From Ruminococcus flavefaciens (lineage in GTDB: Bacteria > Bacillota > Clostridia > Oscillospirales > Ruminococcaceae), in NCBI GenBank assembly GCA_023667045.1, contig JAMPAU010000009.1:1-64000 (forward strand): 64,000 nt of DNA, in the 5' to 3' direction. The translations under genes and the position numbers were made by a program. Position 1 is the first letter of the stretch, and the number at the start of each line of letters is the position of its first letter. Positions 28,321 through 38,257 of this stretch are shown one piece after another. Below the pieces are notes generated by a model. That model worked only from the letters and a program-made list of their open reading frames with translations. It made no database searches and had not been told where the DNA came from.

Positions 28321-29229
28321 ATGATACAAATTCCAGAACGTTTATTAAATACTATGGAAAAACATCTTTCTCAGGAACTTTCATACAAATGGAGCAGTAT
28401 ATGTTCACGTATAAGTTCTGAAAGAAAAGTCAAGGTTGCCAATACAGGTCTTGTAAGCTCCGGAAAAAGCAGTCTTTTCAATGTACTTATTGATTCAGCA
28501 GATAAAACACCACGTTTTGCGACAGGTGCGGCAAGAGTCACAAAAAGTCAAGATATTGAAAGGTTTACAGATACTATTGATATTGTCGATACTCCCGGTA
28601 TTGACGTAAATGAAGAAGATACGCAGGTGGCACTTAATTCTATTCTTGAATCTGATATTATTATCATGATTCATAATATAAAACTTGGTATGCTTAATGA
28701 TGCAGAATATCAGTGGCTTAAATCGGTTGCTGAAAGAATGAACAGTGAGCAGGAAAAAAAGGCAAGACTTATGTTTGTATGTAGCTGGATTGATGAACGG
28801 CAGGGTAACAGCGACTATCAGTCTACCATTGACGAAACACGCCGTATGGTTATAGAAGCAGTCGGCTGTGATATTGATTTTTATGAAATCTCTGTCAAAC
28901 GTTATCTTGCGGGAGTGGAAAAAGGCAAGGACAAGATGATTAAAATGAGCAACATTCCTAAAATAAAGGAAGCTATAATAAAAAAAGCAGATGCTTATTC
29001 TGCTGTGGCAGATAGTCTTATTGCAGAACAGTTGTTTTCTCTTTACAAAGAGAGTAAGGCAGAGCTTATGATTGAAGATAAATCTCTTAAGGCAGAAAAG
29101 GAAAACATTATTGACAGAATAAAGAAAAAGTATGAATCTTTAAGAAATGAGTGGAACTCTGTATATGAGATGTTTAAAAATCAGTACAGTATTGTTAAAA
29201 GCAAAAAGAGGGAATACGATAGTATATAA
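28321..29229 (+). CDS. Dynamin-like/YfjP-type GTPase, second of three
   Basis: At 302 residues it is the shortest of the three GTPases. G1 is GLVSSGKSS near residue 43, G3 DTPG near 90, and a G4-like SWIDE segment near 160. The C-terminal 65 residues are a predicted coiled coil (SLKAEKENIIDRIKKKYESL). The short helical part suggests a partner that needs the longer GTPases on either side. It starts four bases after the first gene; a ribosome site GGTGAT overlaps that stop. The next gene follows after 12 bases with AGGAGG. Confidence 0.8.
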   Translation: MIQIPERLLNTMEKHLSQELSYKWSSICSRISSERKVKVANTGLVSSGKSSLFNVLIDSADKTPRFATGAARVTKSQDIERFTDTIDIVDTPGIDVNEEDTQVALNSILESDIIIMIHNIKLGMLNDAEYQWLKSVAERMNSEQEKKARLMFVCSWIDERQGNSDYQSTIDETRRMVIEAVGCDIDFYEISVKRYLAGVEKGKDKMIKMSNIPKIKEAIIKKADAYSAVADSLIAEQLFSLYKESKAELMIEDKSLKAEKENIIDRIKKKYESLRNEWNSVYEMFKNQYSIVKSKKREYDSI

Positions 29230-29241
29230 GGAGGAAATAAT

Positions 29242-29706
29242 ATGCCAGTTTGGTTAGCTATTGGCGGTGTTGTAGTGGGTGCTATTATCGGGAGTGACAG
29301 CAGTCACAGCGATTACAGTGACCACAGTGATTATAGTGATTACAGTAACCACAGCGATTACAGTGATGCAGCAGAGCGTCGTCAGAGAAGACTTAATGCA
29401 GCAAGAAATGAATATGAATCTGCAAAGCAAACATTGATTGATATAAAAAACAATCAGCTACAAAAATATCTTTCGGGAACTTCAATGGGTAATATATCTG
29501 ATTCCTTTGTTGAAAATGTTTCTGTAAATTCAGTACAGACAGCCGGACTTAAAAAGATTTATAATGATTGTGACAATGAAATAAAATCTGAAACAGCTTC
29601 AGTTGAAAAGCAGATTGAAGATATTGATTATGCTCTCAATCGTCTGGAGAATATCCGTAGTCAGCTGAAAGAAGAATATGGTCTTGATGAGGATAATTCA
29701 ATTTAA
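29242..29706 (+). CDS. Small membrane-anchored protein with Ser/Asp/Tyr/His repeats
   Basis: The 154-residue protein begins with a hydrophobic glycine-rich segment (WLAIGGVVVGAIIG, residues 4-17). Residues 18-42 are a tandem run built from SDYSDHSDYSDYSN-type units. The remaining 110 residues are coiled-coil-like. I know of no family. The unusual repeat sits between GTPase genes and upstream of two radical SAM genes in one operon, so it may be a membrane tether for the GTPases, a metal-binding tail, or the target of radical SAM modification. This is inference; there is no double-glycine leader or cysteine-rich core. Confidence 0.6.
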   Translation: MPVWLAIGGVVVGAIIGSDSSHSDYSDHSDYSDYSNHSDYSDAAERRQRRLNAARNEYESAKQTLIDIKNNQLQKYLSGTSMGNISDSFVENVSVNSVQTAGLKKIYNDCDNEIKSETASVEKQIEDIDYALNRLENIRSQLKEEYGLDEDNSI

Positions 29707-29717
29707 GGAGGAAAAAT

Positions 29718-31487
29718 ATGTCATTCAGAACAGACAGCATCAATCGTTTTGTTAGTGCAATGCTTGATTCGGAAGAAAAGTTTTCTAAGGGAATAAAAGT
29801 ATATGAGGACAAGCAGTCACAGATAGAACAGATTTTTCAAGATATGGAAAAGCAGATAAACAATCTTGTAGCAAATTCTGCTGATAGTAAGGATAATCCT
29901 AATATTGCCTCTCTTAAAAAGAATATTACTTCTATTCTGAACGAGTGCATTAAAACAGGTACTGCAAAAATACTTGAGTCCGGAAAAGGAATATCTTTTA
30001 TCAAAGGACATGAAAAAACATTTGTTGTTTCAGTATTTGGAAAAGTAAAGTCAGGTAAAAGCTCACTTGGTAATTTTATCATGGGCAGTGAAATTAAAAA
30101 GCTTGGTATTTCTTCTGATTATGATAAGATAAAGCCAGTTGTTACTGTTGAGGACAGGGGCAAAATAACAACAAGCAACAAACTTGAAACACTTTCAGAA
30201 GAGAACAGCGAATTTGGGGTAGGTTCAACTGAAACTACAAGTACGATTCAGTATTTTACAATCGGCGGTCTTTCATGGTTTGATACTCCCGGTATAGGAA
30301 GCATAACAAAGGAAAATGAAGAACTTGCAAAAGAATATATTCAAAATTCAGACCTTGTTATTTTTACGTGCAGTTCGGACGCAGCAGGAACACAGCAGGA
30401 ATTTCTTGAAATGAAAAGATTTGCTGAAATGAAAAAGCCTGTTCTTCTTCTCGTCACTATGTCTGATACATATGATGAAGACTGTGATGACGACGGAAAT
30501 ATTATTAAAATCCTAACGGCAAAAAGCGACAGGGACAGACATGATGTTGAAAATTATCTGCTCGAAAGTATACGTGAACAGAATCTTGATGATATTCTTC
30601 AGTACAGCAGTATTATGACAATATCAAAACAGCTTGCCGTTGAAGCATTTAAAAATGAAGACGATGAACAGTACAGACAGAGTAATATTGATATGTTTCT
30701 TGATAAATTAATTGACATAACACAGAACGATGCCGCACAGATGAAGCTTGAAACTCCTATGAATCGTATAAGTACTATGATTAATGATGTTATAGGCAGT
30801 GAAAACACAGAATCTCTTACAGGACTTAAAAAGACCCTTAATGAAAATATATGTGACTTTGAAAAGCAGATGAAGGAACTTGATACAAAAAAAGAAAGTA
30901 TCCGTACTATGATAAGGTCCAATTCAATACGTAAAATTCAGGATTTAATCGAGCGCTATCGTATTGAAATAGGAAACGGAAGTACCAGTATCAGCTCTGA
31001 AAGAATTTCCAGTGATATTGTAAAGATTATTTCCGAATCCTCCAGACTTATATGTGAAAGAGAACTGTCTGAGTTTATGACAAGCAATTCCACACGTATT
31101 TTTGATAATATGCAGGAAAACGGTTTCAGTATTCCGGAAATGAAAATGCAGACGGAAAGCATTGCCTATCAGCAGGAATATGTGGAAAGACGCATACGTC
31201 AGCCAAAGGGGCTTTTTGAACATATCGGTGCTTTTTTGGGAAAGAAATATTATTCCAATCAGACCACAACATTAACAAAATACAATACTTTCAATACTGG
31301 TATTAATGAATCTGATGTATGGAATTCCATAATTTCACAAATTAATATATATTTTCAGGATAATGTTGAAGTGCAGATTAAGGAACTTATTGATATGTAT
31401 TTCAGACCGGTATTGAATCTCAATGAAGAAGCAGTAAAGCTTATTGATACGGCTATTTCCCGACTTTCAGCAATGCAGGAACAGTAA
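29718..31487 (+). CDS. Dynamin-like GTPase, third of three
   Basis: The 589-residue protein has a helical lead (residues 10-100), then G1 GKVKSGKSS near 108, a threonine-rich switch region (GSTETTSTIQYF), G3 DTPG near 190 and a G4-like TMSDTYDED near 247. A long helical stalk follows, with coiled coil near 370-400. The order helix-GTPase-stalk is that of bacterial dynamin-like proteins. Its ATG follows AGGAGG; the stop is two bases from the radical SAM start, so co-expression is certain. It is probably the main membrane-active partner of the set. Confidence 0.8.
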   Translation: MSFRTDSINRFVSAMLDSEEKFSKGIKVYEDKQSQIEQIFQDMEKQINNLVANSADSKDNPNIASLKKNITSILNECIKTGTAKILESGKGISFIKGHEKTFVVSVFGKVKSGKSSLGNFIMGSEIKKLGISSDYDKIKPVVTVEDRGKITTSNKLETLSEENSEFGVGSTETTSTIQYFTIGGLSWFDTPGIGSITKENEELAKEYIQNSDLVIFTCSSDAAGTQQEFLEMKRFAEMKKPVLLLVTMSDTYDEDCDDDGNIIKILTAKSDRDRHDVENYLLESIREQNLDDILQYSSIMTISKQLAVEAFKNEDDEQYRQSNIDMFLDKLIDITQNDAAQMKLETPMNRISTMINDVIGSENTESLTGLKKTLNENICDFEKQMKELDTKKESIRTMIRSNSIRKIQDLIERYRIEIGNGSTSISSERISSDIVKIISESSRLICERELSEFMTSNSTRIFDNMQENGFSIPEMKMQTESIAYQQEYVERRIRQPKGLFEHIGAFLGKKYYSNQTTTLTKYNTFNTGINESDVWNSIISQINIYFQDNVEVQIKELIDMYFRPVLNLNEEAVKLIDTAISRLSAMQEQ

Positions 31488-31489
31488 TT

Positions 31490-32584
31490 ATGAATTATAT
31501 TCTTAAAGTAACAGATGGCTGTAATATGCGTTGCAAATACTGCTGTGTTGGTGATAAATCGGATTTCAATATAATTTCAGAAGAACAGCTTTATAAAAAT
31601 CTTTGTTTCTGTGCAGAAAATTCGATAGCAAGGAACGAAAAAAAAGCAAATATTATTTTTCATGGTGGAGAACCGACAATAGTTCCGTGTGAATTTTATG
31701 AAGAATCTATTAAAAAGATAGAGGAAAAATATACTGATATTACTTTTTGCTGGCGTATGCAGACTAACGGTTTGCATATAAATGATAAGTTTATTAACCT
31801 TTTTTCAAAATATGGTTTTAGTATGGGTGTGAGTATTGACGGTTCTGCACAGATTCATAATCAGACCAGAATTGATATAAACGGAAATCCTACCTATGAT
31901 ATTGTTTATAACAATATACTGCAACTGAAATCAAAGAATATAAATGTTTCGGCTCTCATGGTAGTTGGAGCTAATGTGACAGAAGATTTTTCTTTTCTTG
32001 ACGAATTTGCAGAACATCATATTCCAATAAAAATCAACCCGCTGATTGAGTGCGGTGAAGCAGAAAATAACAGTGAAATTCTTCTTAAGTCGGGTCAGTA
32101 TGCAGAATATCTGATAAAGGTATCTGAATATGTAGTGTCACATGAACTTGATGTTCCAATTCAGCCGATTGACAGCTTGTCGGAAAAAATTTTCAGTAAT
32201 TCTCAATATGGTGAATGTACTTTTTCTGAAAACTGTTTCTGTAATTTTTTGGCACTTGATTATAAAGGTCAGATTTATCCGTGTGGAAGATTCTGTGATA
32301 ACAACGCTTTCAGCAGTGGAAATATCAACATTAATTCTGTTTCAATGCCATTTGAAAATCAAGTATACAAGCCCGAAATTCGTTCTGAATGTTTAGTGTG
32401 TAAATTTCAGAAACTTTGTAATGGTGGTTGTCCTTTTATGGTATGGATTAATAAAAATCACAAAAATCCATTATGTCATGATTATAAAAAAGTTTTTAAA
32501 TATCTTATGACTGACGGACTGATTTTTATTGAGAATAAACTGAAAGAAAAGCGAGAGGAATTGTACAATGGAAATTACAGATGA
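31490..32584 (+). CDS. SPASM-domain radical SAM enzyme
   Basis: The 364-residue protein starts with the radical SAM cluster motif CNMRCKYC (cysteines 11, 15 and 18). The FHGGEPT segment near 58 and later TNG and GVSIDG segments are typical of the anaerobic sulfatase-maturase/peptide-modifying branch. The C-terminus has a SPASM arrangement: CNFLALDYKGQIYPCGRF near 250 and CLVCKFQKLCNGGCPF near 303, enough cysteines for auxiliary iron-sulfur clusters. Such enzymes modify peptides or proteins. It starts two bases after the third GTPase gene and overlaps the next radical SAM gene by 17 bases. The substrate is unknown; the repeat protein at 29242 is a candidate. Confidence 0.9.
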   Translation: MNYILKVTDGCNMRCKYCCVGDKSDFNIISEEQLYKNLCFCAENSIARNEKKANIIFHGGEPTIVPCEFYEESIKKIEEKYTDITFCWRMQTNGLHINDKFINLFSKYGFSMGVSIDGSAQIHNQTRIDINGNPTYDIVYNNILQLKSKNINVSALMVVGANVTEDFSFLDEFAEHHIPIKINPLIECGEAENNSEILLKSGQYAEYLIKVSEYVVSHELDVPIQPIDSLSEKIFSNSQYGECTFSENCFCNFLALDYKGQIYPCGRFCDNNAFSSGNININSVSMPFENQVYKPEIRSECLVCKFQKLCNGGCPFMVWINKNHKNPLCHDYKKVFKYLMTDGLIFIENKLKEKREELYNGNYR

Positions 32585-34289
32585 TACTAAGTATGAAATT
32601 CTTCTTCTGAATATTGAACGCATTCCTACGCATATGTTTGATAATCTGGGACAACATTCCATTGCGGCTTATCTTGAAACAAAAGGCTTTAAAGCAATGA
32701 TTTACTCCGGAGTTGCCGGTGAATGTAAAAAAGTAATTTCTGATGCAATTGAAAAAGACTTAGTGCCTGTTTTAGGTTTTTATACTGCTACAGATAATCT
32801 TTCAGTTGTGAAACATATAATTAAATGGATTAAACAGACTTATGATGTATATACAGTTGCAGGAGGACCAGAAGCTGTTGCTCTGAAAGAAGATTTTTTA
32901 CGTGAAACAAACTGTGACTTTGTTATAGAGGGAGAGGGGGAGATTCCAGAATATCAGTTATTAAGCAGTATTATTGATAATGTATTTCCACTGGAGCAGG
33001 TACAAAGTCTTCGGTATATTGATAAAAATAATATTTACCATGAAAATTCTCTTGCAAAGCCTTTCTGTAATCTTGATGAGATACCATTTCCAAGTAGAAA
33101 AAGGTGTATAGGCGGAAATTTTAGGAATGATAATTCTTTTGGAATTTTAACCGGAAGAGGTTGTCCTTTTCAGTGTGCTTTCTGCTATGAGGGGGCGAAT
33201 ACTAAAAAAGTACGTCTTCGCTCCATAGAAAATGTAATTTCTGAAATTGATTTTGCTATTTCTGAAAACCGTAAATTAAAGTATTTGAATGTTTATGACG
33301 ATACATTTACTTTGGATTTCAAACGTGTGGAAAAATTCTGTAAGGAAGTAAAAAAAAGAAATTTATTCTGGTATTGTGAGGGACATACTTCAAATATTGT
33401 AAAACATCCGGAAATGATAAAGGTTATGGTAGATTCTGGAATGATTGGTCTGCAAATTGGCATTGAAAGTGGAAGCAACGCTGTACTTAAAGCATATAAC
33501 AAAAAAACAAATACAGATATGCTTTTAGAAGTCGTGAATATCTGTAAAAATGCAGGATTAACAAGACTTGTTGGAAATTTTATTGTTGGTGGTGCATATG
33601 AAACTGAAGAATCTATATCAGAGAGTATGAATCTTGCAGAAAAAATGATTGAAGCAGGTACAGGAATGTTTGAATGTAAAACGGTATTTCTTGCACCCTA
33701 TCCACATACACCAATTACTTTAAATCCACATAATTATGACCTTGAATATTCTGGAATTGATGAAAACACCTGTATATATTCTATGCAGATGCCATTAATG
33801 AAACCAAAATCAATAGAATATAAAAAACTGATTTCTTTTAAGAAAATATTCGATGAATTGATTCATGAAAAAATAAGAGTATTATCTCAAAAGGCACTTA
33901 AGGAAGATGTTGAACGTAATTTTTTTAAATCAGGTGAAAAATTAAATTCAACTTCTATATGGAAAAATTATTATATTAAACAAGAACATATTGTAAATTA
34001 TCTTGAAGGGATTTTTTCAATGAAAGGGCAAAGAAATGATAATTATACAGATGAAGAACTACTTGAATTGTATCCAGTCAGAACGTTTAATCTGTTGGAA
34101 TACAATGACGGTTGTTTAACTTATGGTAATTATACTTTCAATGATTGTGAAAGTTTCTTACTTAAATATTCTGCCGGAAAAATAAAATTTAAAGATATAA
34201 TTATTATGTCCAAAAATAAGAAAAAAGAATTATTGGATTCATATCATTCTTTAAACAATAGGTGTCTTATATATGTCTCAGAGTTTTAG
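32568..34289 (+). CDS. B12-binding-domain radical SAM enzyme
   Basis: The 573-residue protein has an N-terminal cobalamin-binding-like domain (about residues 10-140: GFYTATDNLSVV, VAGGPEAV, CDFVIEGEGE). The radical SAM core follows, with GRGCPFQCAFCYEG near 198 giving the CxxxCxxC cluster. Later segments (VYDDTFTL, GLQIGIESGSN) match the Elp3-like core of this class. The C-terminal 170 residues are not recognised. These enzymes often carry out methylations or rearrangements. It is the last gene of the operon and overlaps the previous one by 17 bases. The usual DxHxxG cobalamin motif is not evident, so B12 use is uncertain. Confidence 0.8.
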   Translation: MEITDDTKYEILLLNIERIPTHMFDNLGQHSIAAYLETKGFKAMIYSGVAGECKKVISDAIEKDLVPVLGFYTATDNLSVVKHIIKWIKQTYDVYTVAGGPEAVALKEDFLRETNCDFVIEGEGEIPEYQLLSSIIDNVFPLEQVQSLRYIDKNNIYHENSLAKPFCNLDEIPFPSRKRCIGGNFRNDNSFGILTGRGCPFQCAFCYEGANTKKVRLRSIENVISEIDFAISENRKLKYLNVYDDTFTLDFKRVEKFCKEVKKRNLFWYCEGHTSNIVKHPEMIKVMVDSGMIGLQIGIESGSNAVLKAYNKKTNTDMLLEVVNICKNAGLTRLVGNFIVGGAYETEESISESMNLAEKMIEAGTGMFECKTVFLAPYPHTPITLNPHNYDLEYSGIDENTCIYSMQMPLMKPKSIEYKKLISFKKIFDELIHEKIRVLSQKALKEDVERNFFKSGEKLNSTSIWKNYYIKQEHIVNYLEGIFSMKGQRNDNYTDEELLELYPVRTFNLLEYNDGCLTYGNYTFNDCESFLLKYSAGKIKFKDIIIMSKNKKKELLDSYHSLNNRCLIYVSEF

Positions 34290-34422
34290 TGTTGCAGTTA
34301 TAAAAATTGGAAATTCCAATGTTAGACAGAATCAGTTAGCTGACGTTTTTATTTAATATATTTAAAACGAAAGGTTATGAGAGATAAGTACAATCCAACA
34401 TCAAGTAAAAATGAAACATTTT

Positions 34423-34460
34423 CCCGAATATGCATACTGCGTATTCGGGGGATTTTTTAT
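34423..34460 (+). terminator. Terminator after the GTPase/radical-SAM operon
   Basis: CCCGAATA/TATTCGGG stem closing a short loop, followed by ATTTTTTATTTTTT. Confidence 0.8.
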
Positions 34461-34550
34461 TTTTTCAGACTTGATATGTTCGTTTAATTTTGGTAAAATA
34501 AAAGTTGACAGAAAGCAAAAGAAAAAATATAATAAAGGAAAGAGTCAAAA

Positions 34551-35560
34551 ATGGGAACAGGAAGACAATACGATGAAAAGTTCAAGGTAGAGACAATGAA
34601 GCTTGCAAAGGAGATAGGAACGAAACAGGAAGTAAACGAACTGGGAATACCAAAAGGGAACTCTTGAAGGCTAGGTGAAGAAAGCGATTGAAAGAACTGA
34701 ATGAATTTCTGGAGGAAGCGTCGGCTTTTTTCACAGCGAGCCGTCAGAAGTATGCAAAAAAGAAAGAATGAAATTCATAGCCTTGAAGGCTGAAAATAGC
34801 GAAATAACAGGGAAAATTGCCTTCTGCTGCAAAGCATTGGAAGTATCAAGGCAGGGATTTTACAAATATCTGAAAAACAAGGATAAACCTTGGAAATATG
34901 CAGAACTAGCCGCAATGATGACAAAAATACGTGAAGAAGACGAATATAACGATACATACGAAAGAGTGCAGATGCGTGAGACACTGTTGCTGAAAAGAGA
35001 ATGGGAAGGACTTGAAATTCCGAAAGAACGTAAAATCTACAGAATAATGCAAAAAAATCGGGCTTTCTCATCGTCCGAAAAAGCCGAAAGGACTGACAAA
35101 AGCTGATAAAAAAGCACAGAAATCAGACGATTTCAAAAGCTCTAAAACTTCAGCCGGAACTCACAGGAGCGATAATTCATTCCGACCGTGGAAATCAGTA
35201 CACAAGTGACGAATACAGGCGTAAAGTAGCCAAATACGGTCTGAAGCAAAGCATGAACAGTGCTGGCATAAGGTATCACGACAATGCACAGTGCGAAAGT
35301 ATGTGTGCAAGAATGAAAGTTGAATTGTTTTATTCACGAAAAGACAAGCCAGAAAACTATACCATTGCGGAACTAAAAGCAAAAATCTGGCGTTATTATA
35401 TGGGTTACTTTAACAACCGACGTATCTGTTCTGCAAACAATGGTCTCCCTCCGTCTCTTAAACGCAGGTTTTATTATCAATCATTTAAAAAAGCTGCCTA
35501 ATTTTTTCAGTTTCAGCTTACAATAAATTTTCTAAATTGTGTCAAATATTATTGACAATT
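34551..35560 (+). mobile_element. Dead IS3-family element (IS150-like)
   Basis: An OrfA start (MGTGRQYDEKFKVETMKLAKE) runs from 34551 but is frameshifted and has a TAG where the family has tryptophan. OrfB pieces follow: 34768-35106 (helical N-terminal part) and, in a new frame, about 35140-35501 with GAIIHSDRGNQYTS (second catalytic Asp) and CARMKVELF (catalytic Glu). The integrase-core segment with the first Asp is deleted. The right end carries TGTCAAATATTATTGACA (35540-35557), also seen at two other places in the window. It separates the GTPase operon from the STAND/TerY-P island. Confidence 0.8.
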
Positions 35561-35694
35561 TCATAATTTTGCCTAAGATTGTTTTCTCTATTTTTCAAAG
35601 GTTTATCAAAACTATTGAGAAATATTTACTTTTTAGTGATTATATGGTATAATTTGTAAGAATATGTTATAATATATCACAGAGGGTGATTTTT

Positions 35695-38220
35695 ATGAGA
35701 ATAGATTTATGTGAAAATAAGATTACTTTAACAAAAATAAAAAGTATTATTTGTATTGAAAAAGATGACGTTAAATTTTTAAATAAAATATTCAGCCCTT
35801 TAGTAGAAGAAGAAAGACCTTTCTATGAATCATACAGCATAAAAAAGCACAGGGCATATTTTATGAACGGTAATATTATTAAAAATTATAATAAGTCAAG
35901 TGAAAACTATGATACAAAGCAAAGAGATAAAATATGTTATCTAAAGCGTTGGGCAAATATGCTGGTCGTCGGTACTGCTTTTGACGAAATGCTTGATATA
36001 GTGAAAGAAGTAACTGTAAATCTTGCTTTAAACCGCCATCACGAAGTTTTCAGTCTGATTGAACTGGATATCGAAATAATGCCTAATATGTTCATGAATT
36101 TTCTGAATGTATGCCTTGAGGAAAACGAATGTGAAAAGGCTCTTTTAATGCTGATTCTGTGGTCAATTTATGGCGAATGTATCGTATATATTGAGGATAT
36201 TTATGCAGTCAGTAAAAAGTCTGTGCAGAAGTCATTTCAGAAATCTGTACGTCTTATATCACATATCAAACCTTGCAGACCTGTATTCATGGGCAGAGAT
36301 GAGATTATTGACAGTATTCATAATCATTTTATGTCGGGGAATCACTTTGTTTTCCTAAAAGGTATGGGCGGTATAGGCAAGAGTGAGTGTGCAAAGCAGT
36401 ATGCCGAAAAATACAAGTCGGAATATAATACGATTGTTTTTGCAGAATGCATGGACTCACTTGTAAATTTAATCAACGATAACAGTGTATTTACACTTAC
36501 TGTTCCATTTGTTTCAGAACGTATGCCGAATGAAAGCGATGAGGAGTTCTTCTGTCGTAAAATAGCACAGATTAAGGAAATAGCCGATGAAAAAACTCTT
36601 GTAATTATTGACAACCTTGACTTTATTTCCACAGAAATTGAAAGTCTTATTGCAGTGCCGTTTCGTCTGATTATCACGACAAGGTGTGATTATTCCACGA
36701 TTTATCAGCAGGAGACTAAATTTATTGAGGAAATCAATGATAAGATAGTCCTAAGAAGTATTTTTATTGCATATTACGGAAAAAATATCAGTGATTTTGC
36801 TAATGTGGACAGGATTATTGATATGTTCAGCGGTCATACAATGGCGGTTGAACTTGTCGCAAAACAGATGAATTCAGCCTGCATGAGACCAGATGAAATG
36901 CTCGATATTCTGCAAAAAAGTGCGGAAAGTGAACTGGAAGAAAAGTTCATTATGCCAAATCATAGTAAGGAATATCAGACTTTTCCTCAGCATATGCTTA
37001 CTCTTTTCAATATCTCCACACTGAACGACGAGGAAAAATATATCTTGATGTGTCTCGCACTTATGCCATTGTCGGGTATTGATAAACGCTCTTTCAAGCA
37101 AGCCTGTGGACTTAAAAACTTCAATTCAATAAACAGACTTATCGACCGCTCGTGGATTTCTGAAAATGATGACAAAATTTATCTGCATACTCTCATAAAG
37201 GAGACTGTTTTTATTTCGTGCAGACCCGATTTGATTAAATGCTATGATTTTATAAATGGGCTGATGTGTGAATATCCTACTATTAAGTGCTGGCATTCTA
37301 CGATATATCAGAAAAGTTATATTAAATCAATAGTTGAAAATATTTACAATATGTTTCCTGTTGAATATGTAACATCAGAGTTATATGATTTCTATGAATG
37401 GGCAGAGCTGATGTTTAATCATTTTAATAACAATAATCTTTCTCTTAACATTTCTCATAAGCTTTTAAAGATATATAGAGAAACTTTCGGGGAAAATCAT
37501 TTCCGTACTGCCAAAAGATTAGCAAGAATAGCCTGTGTTGAAAAAGACCTTGATAATATTGATAAAGCTGAAGAACTTTTTTACAAAAGCAGAAAAATAA
37601 TTTTAGGATTAAATAATAAGTCTGTTTATGAAACATTTTATTTATCACATATTAATCTGGTATTGAGTGGTATGATTATAGAAACAAGAGATTTATCAAA
37701 TGATAAAGATTTACTTGATGAAATTAAAACACTTTCAGAAGAGGCAATCAGTATAATCAAAAATTTGCCTGTTAACAGCGGAATCGAACCTTTATCATTA
37801 AATTGTGCTTCACTTTACCGCAATCTTGCATGGGTTGAGATTTACAATAATAATTATGACAAAGTCTATTTTTACCTTGATAAAATTGTTGAAGAGTGTG
37901 AAAGACTTAACTGTGAGCGTGATTATTTTTTAAAAGAATATCTCGAAGCAATTATTTGTAATAAAAACAATGATTTATATAATGCTGTTGTTCACATGAA
38001 TAAAGTTGTAAGCAATGTAGAAGAATTTTATGGAAAGCAAAGTATACATACGATTCATATGAAGATTAAACTCGGAGACATATATTTTAAATCCGGTGAT
38101 ACTGCTTCGGCTTATGAACAGTATAGGACTGCACTTGGGTATCTTGAAAAAATGCCGTACAGAAATGAGAAGCTCCGTACTGAAATTTTGCAGAAAATAC
38201 ATTCTGTCGAAAATATATAA
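35695..38220 (+). CDS. STAND NTPase (NB-ARC-like) with TPR-like C-terminus
   Basis: The protein has 841 residues from the ATG at 35695, seven bases after GAGGGTGAT; the GTG at 35686 is inside that site. Residues 1-190 are an unrecognised domain resembling the N-terminus of the 7760-8788 protein (FMNGNIIKN, LILWSIYGE). An NB-ARC-type NTPase follows: GRDEIIDSIHNHF near 198, P-loop GMGGIGKSECAK near 222, Walker B TLVIIDNLDF near 303 and RLIITTRCD near 325. A winged-helix region and about 300 residues of TPR-like helices complete it. STAND proteins act as switch-like sensors that oligomerise on a trigger; many are antiphage. It precedes the TerY-P genes but has its own terminator. Confidence 0.8.
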   Translation: MRIDLCENKITLTKIKSIICIEKDDVKFLNKIFSPLVEEERPFYESYSIKKHRAYFMNGNIIKNYNKSSENYDTKQRDKICYLKRWANMLVVGTAFDEMLDIVKEVTVNLALNRHHEVFSLIELDIEIMPNMFMNFLNVCLEENECEKALLMLILWSIYGECIVYIEDIYAVSKKSVQKSFQKSVRLISHIKPCRPVFMGRDEIIDSIHNHFMSGNHFVFLKGMGGIGKSECAKQYAEKYKSEYNTIVFAECMDSLVNLINDNSVFTLTVPFVSERMPNESDEEFFCRKIAQIKEIADEKTLVIIDNLDFISTEIESLIAVPFRLIITTRCDYSTIYQQETKFIEEINDKIVLRSIFIAYYGKNISDFANVDRIIDMFSGHTMAVELVAKQMNSACMRPDEMLDILQKSAESELEEKFIMPNHSKEYQTFPQHMLTLFNISTLNDEEKYILMCLALMPLSGIDKRSFKQACGLKNFNSINRLIDRSWISENDDKIYLHTLIKETVFISCRPDLIKCYDFINGLMCEYPTIKCWHSTIYQKSYIKSIVENIYNMFPVEYVTSELYDFYEWAELMFNHFNNNNLSLNISHKLLKIYRETFGENHFRTAKRLARIACVEKDLDNIDKAEELFYKSRKIILGLNNKSVYETFYLSHINLVLSGMIIETRDLSNDKDLLDEIKTLSEEAISIIKNLPVNSGIEPLSLNCASLYRNLAWVEIYNNNYDKVYFYLDKIVEECERLNCERDYFLKEYLEAIICNKNNDLYNAVVHMNKVVSNVEEFYGKQSIHTIHMKIKLGDIYFKSGDTASAYEQYRTALGYLEKMPYRNEKLRTEILQKIHSVENI

Positions 38221-38224
38221 TTTT

Positions 38225-38257
38225 AAACCGTCTGTTAATAAAACAGGCGGTTTTTAT
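38225..38257 (+). terminator. Terminator of the STAND gene
   Basis: AAACCGTCTGTT/AACAGGCGGTTT (one G-T pair) with loop TAAA-type bases and a T-run. Confidence 0.8.

Noticed and set aside
29242-32584. A typical RiPP precursor plus maturase
   Set aside because: The 29242 protein is 154 residues, has no leader-core layout or double-glycine site, and no peptidase or transporter gene is nearby. It is kept only as a possible substrate.
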